Shown here one piece after another: positions 1 to 12,500 of a stretch of 64,000 bases of DNA. Origin of the DNA: Cenococcum geophilum 1.58 (lineage: Eukaryota > Ascomycota > Dothideomycetes > Gloniales > Gloniaceae); the NCBI GenBank assembly GCA_001692895.1, contig KV748180.1, positions 2,722,195 to 2,786,194 on the forward strand, in the 5' to 3' direction. Under the pieces are notes generated by a model that made no database searches, had not been told where the DNA came from, and saw nothing but the letters and a program-made list of their open reading frames with translations. Position 1 is the stretch's first letter. Every line of letters starts with the position of its first letter. Made by a program: the position numbers and the translations under genes.

Positions 1-415
1 AGATGCTAATGGGTAGGTAGATGTAGACAGATAGGCAGATGCAGATAGGTAAGCAGATATAGATAGGCAGGTAGATGCAGATAGGTAAGTAGATGCAGAT
101 AGGCAAGCAGATATAGAATAGGTAGGTAGATACTAACGGGTAGGTAGATGTAAATAGGTAGGTAGATATAAACAAGTAGATATAGATAAGCAGGTAGATG
201 CAGATAGGTAAGTAGATGTAGATAGGTAAGCAGATATAGATAGGTAGATAGATGCTAACGGGTAGGTAAATATAGATAGGTAGGCAGATGTAGATAGGTA
301 GGCAAATGCAGACAGGTAGATGTAGATAGGTAGGCGATGTAGATAGGTAGGTAGATGCAGATAGGTAGGCGATATAGGCAGGTAGGTAAGTCAATAGGTA
401 CAGTAGATAGGTAGA
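1..415. repeat. GATA/GGTA/GCAG tetranucleotide satellite
   Basis: Uninterrupted run of 4-bp words (GATA, GGTA, GCAG, GATG) in slowly changing order, ending near 415 where the sequence turns into ordinary AT-rich DNA. It continues off the left edge. It keeps CA and TG dinucleotides, so it lacks the RIP decay of its right neighbour. No coding signal is seen. Confidence 0.85.
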
Positions 416-1540
416 AGAGAACCATCGCTATATTATATTAAATTATCTAAAATAATAATATTTATTTTGCTAGCCTTATAAATAGCTTTAAAATAGCTTT
501 TATTTATTTAAAATATGCTATTAGTATAAAAGAGGTAAATATAATTATGGTTGCCAAATGCGTAGATTACTGGCAGGTTGCGCGCAGGCTGCGTGTCAAA
601 AAAACACGACATAGGCTAGTCGGTCGAGTTGCCAAATGACCTCAACTGCGCGCCAATTGCGTCAACCACCAACCATTGAGGCCATTGAAAGGGTACCATA
701 TTTTGCTAATGTAGCGAGTATCGTAATATAATATTACGATATAATTAATATAATATTATATATTTATACTTATAGTATACGGTTATTAAGTAAACCCGTT
801 ATTATACTTAGGATCTAGTTTCTTTAAATCTTTTATAGTATCCTTAAACGGATTACTAATTGCCTACTAAGTCTATAGTATCTTATCTCTAGTTATATTC
901 CATATCTTATTAACTTATTATAAAAGTAGCCTATATAGCCTTTTATTACGCTTAANTTAGTAGCTCTTTTANGTATTNNNTAGTNNCTCCTAANTATCTA
1001 TAATACGCTTTAGTAAGTATAGTAAGAGGCTTCCTATAGATTTACCTATAATTATAGCGTTAGCTTTAAACTTATAAATAACTTATATTCTATTTCTATA
1101 GTCCTTAAAAGTATATTAAATCGCTATATATATATAAGTTATATCGTATTAGCTATAATAGGCGAAAAGAGGTTAGTACTATTCTTATTAAGGGTAAGTA
1201 ACTTTAGCCTAGTATTAAAGAATACGCGCTTAATATAATGTGTAATAATTAGTGCCCTAAATCTTATCTCTCTATTCTAGCCTTAGTTAGTTAGGTATAA
1301 TAAAAGGCAAAGTACTAACTAGGCCACTAAGCGTAAAGCGGTTATTCTTAAGTAGTTCTACTACTTCCTCTACTATAGCCTTAGTATTTAGTTTAAGGCA
1401 GTTATAGTTCCCGGTAATAGTATTGTGTACTATATTTATTATATAATACTAAAATACGCTAAGCTGGTTATATAGCTAGAAAATTAGTTAGTATAGTGCT
1501 ACTAAATCTAAGGACCGCGAACCTTGCGTGCCGCCGGCCC
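416..1540. other. AT-rich decayed DNA with one RIP-poor island (545-705)
   Basis: No gene is recognised. Positions about 545-705 keep normal CA/TG use and have two near copies of the phrase GTTGCCAAATG plus GC-rich inverted words (TGCGCGCA, TGCGCGCC). They look like the undecayed end of some element. From 706 on the sequence is strongly TA-rich. Single and short runs of N lie between about 956 and 995, which suggests ambiguous consensus in a repeated sequence. Confidence 0.5.
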
Positions 1541-2995
1541 TAGTAGTATACTTAATGCTCTATTTATTGGGTTTTTATAACAGTCTATAATAGCAATTGC
1601 CTCTTTCTACATTTGCTTTATTAGTATGTTTAAACTACTTATGTTTATTTCTGGCTAGGGAGAGAGATAGAGCTTTTTAGGTATAGAGCCTATTATTATT
1701 TATATAATAAGACGTATCTAAGCAATACTGTATATCTTTATATTAACTAGGCTAAGTAGCTACTTTATATATTATCTAAAGTCATCCTATAGTAGTTGTT
1801 TATTTAAGTAATATATACGTTTCTTTTAAATGTAGGTTTTAGATGTCTTGCGGTTACTTAGGGTTTATAGGCTTTCGTCTAATAAGAACGGGACTATCTA
1901 TTAAAATAATATTATTAAAATTAATAATAATAGGTTATACTATAGCATATTAATAACAGCCTTACCTTTTAATAGAGATAGTTATAGTATAGAGCCTAAT
2001 ATTATCCCCTTTAAGATCTAGATTATTTTAGAAGCTATTACTTAACTTATAGCGTCTTTATTTACTTTTTTATAGAATAGGTAGAGAATAAGTATATTAG
2101 TTTAGTAGAATTATTTAGCTTTTATACGCACCTTACTTCCCTAAAAGACGCTAAATAGTCTAGAGTCTTATACCTAATATACTTTAAATAATAACCTGGT
2201 TAACTTTTATAATATAAATTAGGTATTTTTTACTAAGTATATAAAAAGGAGTTTTAATAAACTTATAATAATAAGTTAGGAGGGCGGCCTGACTATTTAT
2301 TAGGCTTTATAATAGGGTAATTAGATTACCTTACTATAGCATAGGGTCCTACTTTATATAATATTTTTTCTATACCGCATAGAAGCCTAGTTCCTCGCGA
2401 TATTTGCCTACTCTTAAGGTAGATGGTACGGTATATAGGATATAAAGAGTAGCTAGCGCGTAAAGGGCAATATATAGTAGTGTTATATTCTAGTTTATTA
2501 TAGTTGCAGTAATCTACCCCTTTATTATAATCTGGCGCCGCTAGTTATAACTTACCGCTATTTTAGCTAAGTTATATTTATTTACCGCCTAGTATAAGCC
2601 TATTTCCTTATATATATATTAACCTATACCCTATTTATTTACTTAAAATCTTTATTATATATAGTATTATATATATCCTAATTACTATAGTTGTTTATAA
2701 AGAAACAGTCTATAATATTAATGTCCGTTAGTATAAGTAAGATAGGCCTTGTGATATAGTTAATATTATATATCTAAAGGGTATCTAGCGTGCGTTTCGT
2801 CCTGCTATTAGATAGCTTTATACTTTATACTCTAAGTATTCTAGTTTTTATGTTAATTTTACTACTGTTATAAACTTAGAGGGTCTTTACTAACGTACTA
2901 GCGTATTTTAGGTATTTGCCCTCGCTATCTAATCGCTTAGTATCCTAGATTATAAGTAGTAGACAAAGCTTCCCTACTTTATTACTATAGAGGCT
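1541..2995 (-). pseudogene. unidentified RIP-degraded coding relic, left half (split by copia)
   Basis: On the minus strand, from 2995 down to at least about 2360, one frame reads protein-like with stops mainly as TAG/TAA. A second protein-like frame (with the phrase LRVGKYREELGFYAV) lies at about 2400-1600. The product is not recognised. When the copia element at 3001-9030 and one ATTAT duplicate are removed, the frame runs on into the minus strand of 9036-9480, so the retrotransposon landed inside this unit. It may itself be part of a transposon. Exact ends cannot be set. Confidence 0.35.
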
Positions 2996-3000
2996 ATTAT
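2996..3000. repeat. target site duplication ATTAT, left copy
   Basis: ATTAT directly abuts the LTR at 3001 and is repeated at 9031-9035 after the other LTR. A 5-bp duplication is usual for LTR retrotransposon integration. Confidence 0.85.
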
Positions 3001-3167
3001 TGTTAGTTACACAGGGTGACTCACCAATAACGACTACTCGAGTAGGGTTACAGTAATGTTGGTTAATAAAGCTTTTTAATTAGAATAAGGGAGGGCGAGG
3101 AGCTTAAGGCTCCTTGCCACGCTAGTGCCGCGGCGTTACGTAATAACCGCTTACCTTATTCCCGACA
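3001..3167 (-). repeat. copia LTR (3' LTR of the minus-strand element)
   Basis: 167 bp, plus-strand start TGTTAG and end CCCGACA. It aligns without gaps to 8864-9030; the 11 differences are all C/T or G/A. An inverted repeat GCGAGGAGC...GGCTCCT lies in the middle and could form a hairpin in the transcript. Confidence 0.95.
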
Positions 3168-3799
3168 CTAGCAACTCTTCTTTTATAGTTGCTATCTATA
3201 TATAAATACTACTTAACTAGCGTAACAAATACCAATCCTCCTTACTTACTATTGCTATTGCAATATAAGTCTCGCTGTCCTAAAATTTGCCTTTTAGTAT
3301 ATAGTGCTTTCTTACTTAGAGTCGTAAGTCTATATTGTGTTAGGGCCGCTAAGGCGCTAGTTATAAGCGAGCCAATAGCAAATTTCTATCCCGGGGATGG
3401 AAAATCCTAATTGGCTAGGTTAAGTTAGGGTCTGCAGAATCTGGCCAATTAAACAACTTTAACCGGCGGTCGAAGTTCCTAGATATCTTAAGACCTTACG
3501 TAACTAAGAAATTTCTAGGGACTCCCTTTTAACCCAACCTTTAACTTATATACGTAGAGTATTTATATTAACAAACGTCTCTAATGCCTTGTTTAGGTTC
3601 GCCTTTATTATCGCATCTACTAGGTTATCTTAGCCATTAATCCATTAAATCTTAAAGAGTTCTTAACGCTTGTAGGATTGCTAAAGTGCTAAAATATTAA
3701 TTATAAGGCGCTTTTTCTTTATGGTACTAAGCTTAACTAAACACTTATAGAGGGAATATAAGTTGGTGTATACGATTATAGAGATAATAGGAAGTTTGA

Positions 3800-6700
3800 G
3801 TTAATCTATAATTATCTTTAGGGTAGTTCTAATTATAATTGCTATATTAACTCCGCTAACTATTCTATATATCTCTAACACTAAAATACTTTAGGTAACG
3901 CGCTTGCTCTTAATTAAGCTCTAATAAATAAGATTGCTATAGATTATAAAGTTATTCTCTCTAGTAAATTTATTTATAATAATAATCTTATATCCTAACT
4001 AGGAGCTAAAATCTTTATTATTTATAAACGATCCATTAATAAATATAAAGAGCTTAATAGTAGGAAGATTAATAGGCACGTAGAGTAGTCCCTAATTAAG
4101 ATGGTTTATTTACTAGAAAAGACGCTTATTTAGGGCAAGAATATTATCCTTAGTTAGTTCCTNGTNTTANGCGGCAATAGAGAGATTAAATAAAGCCTTA
4201 GGTTAATAGATAGAAGTAATATAAGCTCCGCAAGCGCGTTGCTCCACGTATCCTTACTTTAGAGAATTAATGTTAATAACATTAATCTTCTTACCTTAAC
4301 CCTTCTGGCGCAAAGCAATAGAATTCTTATTTAGGGAGAGGATGCATCTATTAAAGAGTAATGGTATTATTAAATTAAGCTTTTCCTTTGGCTTTACTAT
4401 AAGATTTGCCTTTATTAGCTTATCTTCTTTAAGAGCTAAGAACTGGTCATCTCCTAAGATAATTATATTATTAGTTTATATACCAATAATTCCGAATAGA
4501 GTTCCTATAGTTATAATAAGGAAGCAGGAATTAAATATAGAAGTAGTTATTAAAAGCTTCTCTTTATAGTGCTTACTGTAGGTAGCCTACTAGTAAGTTC
4601 CTGCCTCTGCGATTTTATATAATGGCTTAAGCATAACTATAATTATATCTTTAGGATACTAGTAGCGAATTTGCTCCAGAAGGTATGCTAATATTAAGCG
4701 CTAAAGGTGTATCTCTAATTGGGTATAGGCTTAAGTGATATCTCGTAAATAAACTGCTATTCTATTCTTTATTAAGGAGGGAGCTAGCGCAACAATAACT
4801 TACTAATTAGCTCGTTAAATTATAGGAGATTGCGTAAGAATTACCTCCTTACTATTATCGTTGTAACCTTAGATAATAAGCCTTAATTTCTTAAATAGGG
4901 CGTTAGTAGCTTTGCCCTTAATCTTGTTAACTATTCTTAACTTAAAGATGCGAACTCTATTGAACTTAGTAAGGTTATACTTCTTAAATTTAAAGACTCC
5001 TCTTATAATAAGACCATCGATCTCCTGCTTATCGGATGCTTAAAAAGGAGCTCTTAGAGTTATAATACGACCTTCCTTTCAGAGCTGTTTTACAAGTTCG
5101 AAGTTAGCCTTTTCCTTAGCTGTTATAAAGGCCATTAATAGCTTAACTCTATTCTTAATAGCGGCAATAAATTGCTCTTTAAAATTAATAAAATGTTAGC
5201 GATTTTATAATCCCTTCGGGCGACCTCTACCGCGTCGTGGTTGCGGCGTATCTACTATAATTGTGTTAGGATTGTGGTTCTCCTCTAGGGCATTTTCTAT
5301 AGCATCCTACAAAGGCTTAGAACTGTTATCTTTGTAGTAAGGCTTAATAACAGTTAAACAGAATTAAGTGGGTCCGTAAGGCATCTAAATAGTGCAAGTT
5401 TAACTATTAATTGCAATAAGTTAATATGGGCCTAACTACCCTCCTTTTTTACGCTATACGCGTACCTTAGACTAGAGTGGTAGATTAAGCGTAGTTAAGG
5501 TGTTTAGGCCATTTCTTATTTCTAGTGCGTTGTTAACCTAGCGTATAGCGTAGAGATGTCGCACCTCCTTCATTGCCTTATAAATAGCCTTAGCTTATTA
5601 TATAACAGAGGGAGATAGTGGAGAATTATTAGTTATTTAAGCGTAGGCGCTAAAGACAAGTAACGTAGGTATAAGTCTATTTAGGCCAGTAGAATTATTA
5701 ACGGCTTTAACAGCTATTTATAAGGTAAGTTCTTCGCTAGCGTCCTCTAGTTCTAAAGAGATAATCTTATATACGCGGCGTAATGGTGCGTAATATCGTT
5801 CTACTTTTCTAATACTATTATATGCCTTAATAGGGACTTCCTTAACCTTAATTGCCATTACTTTTATCTATTATTAAAACTCTATAGATAAGAAGTTCTT
5901 TTCTACATTATAGACGATTTAGTTAGGGGGTTTTAGGTAGATATTAATCTAGTATAATTATAGGGTGTCCTATGCATTTCTAGCTAATATATCCTTTAAG
6001 AAACGTGCGGCTTAGAAGGAGGTTAAGAAGTTAATAACTTAGAGTACTAGCTTGCCGCTAAGGTATATAACGTTAATAATAATATAGAAGTTAAAGTTAT
6101 AGTTATTTTTAAGGCTGAACTTAAATCGGCCAGGGGACTTCTGGTTTATTTAGCAGTAATAGTAGTACTTTATAAGATGCTCAATCGCCTTAACCTTAAC
6201 TTTATGGCCTACTCGCTAAAGGACCCTAAGTAGTTGGTAAATAGATAGGTGGCTAAAGCGATGGTGTAGTTAACGTAACTCTAACTTAGTTAAGTGGCTC
6301 TAAGCAATACTCTTTTCTAGTTAATAAAGGAGCAACTAGAGGTAACCCTATTTGCGCATAACAGGCACCCAATTATCTCCCTAAATAAGTATATCCTTAA
6401 GGTTATTAAGCTTAACGCCTAATTTATCTATATCTCTAATGTAAAATAGAAATAGGGTATTTATAGGAATAACGTAAAAGGTAATATACCCTAAGGGGGT
6501 TTGGACCCTAATTATGCTAAAAGAGATTGTAGTACCCTTGCTAAAACAAATCGTATATTGGCCTGCCGTTAAATAGTTAATCTAAACAGAGCTATTAAGC
6601 TGCTAAAGGGCTCGAACTTAAGGTTCTCCTACTATAGATACTTTTACGGCTCTAGTATCTAGTATAATACTATAGAAGACGTTTGCCGAGTATCTGTTAT

Positions 6701-8300
6701 TAAAGGAAAACGCGGAACTCTCCCTTAGCTTGTTAAAGATATCTAATTTTATAGTAAAATAGAGCGTAGATTAGTTATTAAGAATAGTGACGGTTTATAT
6801 ACCATCTACCTTATTATACTTAGTGAAGTATTAGTTGGGTAAGTAGTCCTTAATTTCTATATCTATAAGGAGCTATTTGGCCTTATTAACCTCACTCTTA
6901 AAATATTTTACGCCTTTATATTAAACCAGAAAGCTTTAAAAGTAGGCTATAGTAACCTTATAATTTCTAACATTTCTTATACTTTAGTAAAACTTATTAT
7001 ATACCTCCTTTCGCTTATTAAAAGAATGCCTAGTTAACTAGTAATTCGGCTTCTTATAAATATAGCACTTCTTCTAGTAATTACTTTAAAATGAACCTCC
7101 ATAAGGGCCTCCATCTTTACCTTATAGTTATTAATTATACCCTCTACCGTATTATCCACCCCAGCTACTATATATTCGATTAGTCTAGTTATAATTATAT
7201 TAGTTAGGCGGGTTAATTAAAGTAGGTTAGAGTTAGGCGTTAAATTGCTATACTTTTTAAGAGTGTAGAGTGGTGCTAATAGAAGATCTTAATTAAGTAT
7301 ATACTCCTTTATAAGTATTTACAGGATTAAAGAGTATAAGGTTGCATTCTTTAACGCCTTAGTATACGCTAATAACTTAATTACATAGGCTGAAATCCTT
7401 TTAATATAATTTGGATAAACCACACTAAATCGTCTAAAGTTAATTAAAGAGCTTTTGAAGATAATTAAGTTAAGGGACACCTAGGTTTGTAGCGATAATC
7501 CTTAGGAAGGTAGTTTCTCTCCATTCTAATATATACTACTACTTATTCTCTTCTATTTTAAAGTGGCATCTTAATATATATATTATGCGGTTAAAATCGT
7601 ATCCTTTTCCTGCTAAATGATTATAATAGAAGGTACTAGCTTGGCCCTTAAGCATAACGGAATAGGCATTATAGTATTAATTAGACTCTATTCCTACCTT
7701 CTGGCAATAGTTATAGAAGATACGTAGTTTCGAATTGAGAATATCGTATAATTCCCCGCCAAACTTCTTCTCCTAATTTAAGTAGAGCTTCGCAAGCTTT
7801 ATAAGCAATTTTGAACTACCTCCGATTTAAGATTAAGATGGAGGTAGGAGTTGCATTATAGGCTGCAGTGGGGACGTAGGTCTGGTTGGTAGAGTCCGAA
7901 GGTCGTTAAATTGCGAAGCAATGGGATCCTATGCCTGCTCTTGTTGGGGTATAGTATCTAACGTTGAAGTTATAGGTTAAATTGGATATAGAGGAGTTAA
8001 GGGCGGAGGTAGGGTTGTCTCTAAAGGTGTATTACTTAGGTTCCATTATAAGTTAAGCTTCCTTATAGTGCGTAGTTGGTACTTAATCTCTTATGGAGTC
8101 CATTTATGCTCTTTTTTTATGTTAATAACCTACTCCTAAATATTGTCTCTAATAGTACCCCCATCCATTGGTATAAACACTCTATACTCCCACAAGAAGT
8201 TATAGAAGTCTTGTATAATATCCTTCTTTATAGGAGTCTATATTTCCTTTATCCATCTAATAAAGTCCTCCTTTATATAATACTATAGTATAGTATTATT
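3800..8300 (-). pseudogene. copia gag-pol polyprotein relic
   Basis: Minus-strand coding remains of the copia polyprotein. Visible landmarks: a zinc-knuckle phrase KCYIYKKPNY near 7.03-7.07 kb (second Cys now Tyr); a protease phrase ILDTRA near 6.67 kb where Gly of DTG is now Arg; LHHRFSHLSIYQLL near 6.25 kb, the GAG-pre-integrase motif; and TNNIIILGDD near 4.46 kb, where the two catalytic Asp of the RT YxDD box are now Asn. Each change fits G-to-A or C-to-T mutation. Short open stretches in this interval are fragments or antisense shadows. Confidence 0.75.
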
Positions 8301-8863
8301 GTATTTGCTATCTTTATAGTATACTATACGGTATAATAAGAATCCGTTTAGGTCCTATTACTTAGCGTTTATAAAGTTAATTATATCGGTATTCCATATT
8401 TCCGGGTTAATGTCCTTCTCGTACTTCTTTAGATAGGTTAACGCTATAGTAAGTACAGAATTGATGGGGTGTCGTACGTTAAAGGTAAGTAGGATTTTTG
8501 GTTTTATAGGATCTCGTAGGTTTACTATTAAGAGGTAGGCAATTTAAGATATTGTTTAACGCGTTTTAGACGTCATTTAACGCGTTTTAGACGTTAACTT
8601 GGGACTATAGGTTTAGTAACACTTCTAACCTAAAGTACTTAACCAAATCTTTGTAAACGTGGTTGTTTTATATAATAGACGCAACTTGGTATCTCCTAGT
8701 ACTTAGTAACACTTCTATTACTAGTTTTCCGTAAGTTTAAGATAGCACAGTATCGCCAGAATCCATTCCATATAAGCATATATAGCACCCCTATACAAGA
8801 CTATCTCTTCTATTTAAAAACCTAGCTGCTCTATAGTTAACTGTATATTTAACCACTAATTAG

Positions 8864-9030
8864 TGTTAGTTATATAGGGTAACTCACCAATAACAACTAC
8901 TTAAGTAGGGTTACAGTGATGTTGGTTAATAAAGCTTTTTAATTAGAATAAGGGAGGGCGAGGAGCTTAAGGCTCCTCGCTACGCTAGTGCCGTGGCGTT
9001 ACGTAATAACCGCTTACCTCATTCCCGACA
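8864..9030 (-). repeat. copia LTR (5' LTR of the minus-strand element)
   Basis: Partner of the LTR at 3001-3167. It keeps a perfect 9-bp stem GCGAGGAGC / GCTCCTCGC around a 5-nt loop (about 8958-8980). In the element's own direction it starts TGTCGGGAAT and ends CTAACA. Confidence 0.95.
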
Positions 9031-9035
9031 ATTAT
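9031..9035. repeat. target site duplication ATTAT, right copy
   Basis: Second copy of the 5-bp duplication flanking the copia element; see 2996-3000. Confidence 0.85.
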
Positions 9036-9550
9036 TACCTACTTATATTCTTATACTATAACAGCATTATAACAGGGGGCTTTAGTATTAGCCTATAATA
9101 GGGTATATTAAGTAAATACCTTATTAAGCTTATTAGTATTAATAGTATCCTTTTTAAAGTAAATATAGTATATAATGCTATAATAGATGCTTAAGGGTAT
9201 CTTTAATACCTAATTATTATCGGCCTCTAGTTGGTTAATATCCTAGTTTATTTACTAGATTCTATTAATCTACTTACGGTATTCCCTTATAAAGGGGGCT
9301 AGTTTAGATATAAGGTTGGTAATCTCTATCTAGCGCTATACCTCCTTAACCGTACGCTAGATAGATATATTAATTCTTTAGTCTTAAAGTGTCTAAGTTA
9401 TATAGTTGTTAAAGTTCTATATATATAAGTAATATACGCATATATTAACTATAGGGCCTAGTTATATTGTCTATATTACGCTTATTAGGTCTACTAGGTT
9501 TAAAGAACGACATATAAAGGGCTGTTACAACGTAGTAATAAGAAGATATT
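9036..9550 (-). pseudogene. unidentified RIP-degraded coding relic, right half
   Basis: Continuation of the unit at 1541-2995 across the copia insertion. The minus-strand frame next to the junction (phrases NKLNKVFT and APCYNAVIV) runs on in the same phase after removing the element and one duplicate. It is not recognised. Its right end is lost where the gypsy element starts. Confidence 0.35.
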
Positions 9551-9599
9551 TCCTTACGGACGAGCCGTATACACTCTAGTAGCTATATTAAAAGTAGTA

Positions 9600-12500
9600 T
9601 AGGCAGTGACGCAATAACGAGTAGGAAGATTTCTATATATAGTTAGACGAAAAAGTTATCTAAGACCACCTAATTATAGAAAAGGCTATAAATCACATTA
9701 AAGGGGCCTTAATTATAATATTAAAAGATCTAGAGGAATACTTAGAGGACTAGAGAAGTAAATAACGCATCTTAGTACCTGCGAATAAAGTTATAACATT
9801 TAGATTAACACAGCAGAGGTTTAAACTTAAGAACAAAGACGAGCTAAAAGTTAACCTAAAGCACTAAGTATATTATACGCTATTATAGATTATATATATG
9901 GATAATATATGCAACATACACAAAGCACTAAAGGATAAGCACTATAAGTATCCTATAAGAATATATTGGATAATAGAGGAGCAAAAATATAGGAATGCTA
10001 ATTATATATATAGCTGGCATCTAATAGAAGTTCAGGAGTTAGGTAACTTAATACTTTAATTAGAAAGATTCTTTACAGAAGAATGCCTAGACAAATAATA
10101 GTAGTGGGAATATTTAGAGAATATACGTCTATGGTATATTAAAAACAAAAAGCAAACTAAGTATTAGCCTAAGTTAGACTAAGTATAAATAGGATTAAGC
10201 AGCCAATAGTTAGGAAAAGTAGAGGCCTATAGGACTAGAGGGAGCTAGTAGTAGAGCCTTAGACCCTTAAAGGAATTTAAGGATAACACCTAAATTTATA
10301 AATTAAGTGGTAAGATTAGCAGTTTAAGGCACTAATAGATAGTGGAGCAATAAGGAACTATATCTCGCTAATAGCAGTTAAAAGAATGGGTTTACTATAT
10401 AGGAAAAAGAAGCACCCTTACCTATTAGTGACAATCTTAGGAGATCTAATAACTTATAGAGGAGGGATTATTAATCTTAAAATAGGACCTATTTAGTTAA
10501 CCATTAAAGGGAGATAAATTAAGATGTCTTTTAATATATTACCATTAGGAAATAATAAGGCAGTATTAAGAATACCTTAGTTATAGGAATATAATCTAAA
10601 GATTAATTGGATTACAGGTTAGGTTAATATTAGGGATACTTAACACTATAAGAGGCGATAATAAGCTAAGATAGTATAGTACTAGGTCGGAGCGATATAT
10701 AAGGAGACTAAGCGAGGCTTAAGTTATATACCAAAGAGATACTATAAGTATGGTAAAAAACTATAGTCACTGGAAAGTAAAAAGCTGTTAGAGTATATAG
10801 TATGGGACTATAAGATAGAATTAGAACTAGGAATAAGTTCTAAGTTCTTTTTAATCTATAAGCTTACTAAAAAAGAAGGTAGAGCACTAAAAGAGTTTGT
10901 CTAGAAAAATCTATAAAAGGGATATATTAGACCATCGCAGTTATTAACGGGTTATCTAGTACTATTTATACTAAAGAAAAATAGTAAGCTAAGGCTGTGT
11001 ATTAACTATAGATAGTTAAACAGCATTACTAGAAAAGATAGGTATCTTTTACCCTTAATTAGCGAAATTTAAGATAGGATAGATAACGCGTAAATCTTTA
11101 TAAAGATAGATCTAAGATAGGCGTACCATTAAATTAAAATTAAGGAAGGTAATAAATAGAAGGCAGCCTTTAGATTAAAGAAAGGACTATATAAACTATT
11201 AGTTATACAATTTAGGCTTATAAACGCACTAGTAATATTCTAAAAGCGTATTAATAATATATTAGGAGAATACTTAGATGAATTTATTATAGTATACCTT
11301 AATAATATTATTATCTACTTAATAACTAAGGAGGAATATGGAGAACACATTAAATAGGTCTTAAAAAGACTATAGGAAGAACAGATGCTAGTAATAATCA
11401 AGAAATGCGAGTTCTTTACTAGGAAGACCGATTTTATTAGATTTATTATTAAACTAGGCTAACTTAGTATAAATCTAAAGAAGATTAAGGCTATAGTAAA
11501 TTAGTAAGAACCAGAGAATGTTATATAGTTAAGATTGTTTCTAGGGTTTTATAATTACTATAGAAAGTTTATAGCGCAATAGTTAAAGGATATTAAGCTA
11601 TTTACACGGTTAATAAAGAAAGAAGAACTATAGGTATAGGGAGAGGAATAGTAGGAACTCTTTAAGAAAGTTAAAGAGTTGTTTACCTAGGAGCTAGTTC
11701 TTAAGATCTATTAACTAGGTCTAGAGACTGTTATAGAAACAGATGCATTAGACTATATACTAGGGGTATACTTTATATAGAAATATTAGGATGGATAGTA
11801 CCTAGTAATATACTATAGTTAGAAGATAACACTACTAGAGTTAAACTATAACATCTATAATAAGGAGTTATTAGGTATAGTTATAGTATTAAAGAAATAG
11901 AGAGCATTTTTATAAGGTATAGAGAAACTATTTATAGTTAAGACGGACTATAAGAACCTAATAGGATTCCTTATAATAAAGGAACTTAACTAAAGATAGG
12001 TTAGATAGGTGGAGATACTTATAAAATACTATTTTAAGATTTAGTATACTAAGGGTATAGATAATATATAAGTAGATGCTCTAAGTTATAAAGCTAAACT
12101 ACAAAATAATAAAAAGCTATTAGGGGCTTTACTGCAAAAAGATATAGATGGATTAATTAGATATAACTATCCGAAAATTATAGTAACTTAAGAGGAGTTA
12201 GAAAAAGTCTACAAGATACTAGAGAGCTTTTGGGTATAAAGAATTCTAGAGGTATAACTAGAAGATCTATAAATAGATATATATAAAAATTAAGAAATGA
12301 AGTATATCCTAAGAAGCATAGTAGAGCAATTTATAGAGGACTTCTATAAGGGAATAACTTAAGGACATAATAGAGCTACGGGCTTAGTGTTAAGACTCTA
12401 AGAAAAGTACATTATTAATAAAATCTAGGGACTAGCGTAAAAAGTTATAAAGGAATATTTAGATTGCTAAAGAAATAAACTAATAAGGCATAAGCTATAT

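Larger units (their letters stand above)
3001..9030 (-). mobile_element. complete Ty1/copia LTR retrotransposon, RIP-inactivated
   Basis: A 6,030-bp element bounded by two 167-bp LTRs and a 5-bp ATTAT duplication. Read on the minus strand the LTR begins TGTCGGGAAT and ends CTAACA. The inner region, read from about 8.5 kb down, gives a gag-type CCHC knuckle near 7.05 kb, an aspartic protease site near 6.67 kb, a GAG-pre-integrase HH motif near 6.25 kb, integrase, then reverse transcriptase near 4.46 kb. This PR-IN-RT order defines the copia superfamily. Trp and Gln codons are widely turned to TAG/TAA, so no protein can be made. A few N bases lie near 4163-4170. Confidence 0.9.

Noticed and set aside
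3189..8288. Short plus-strand open stretches inside the copia element
   Set aside because: Antisense to the gag-pol relic and without protein character.
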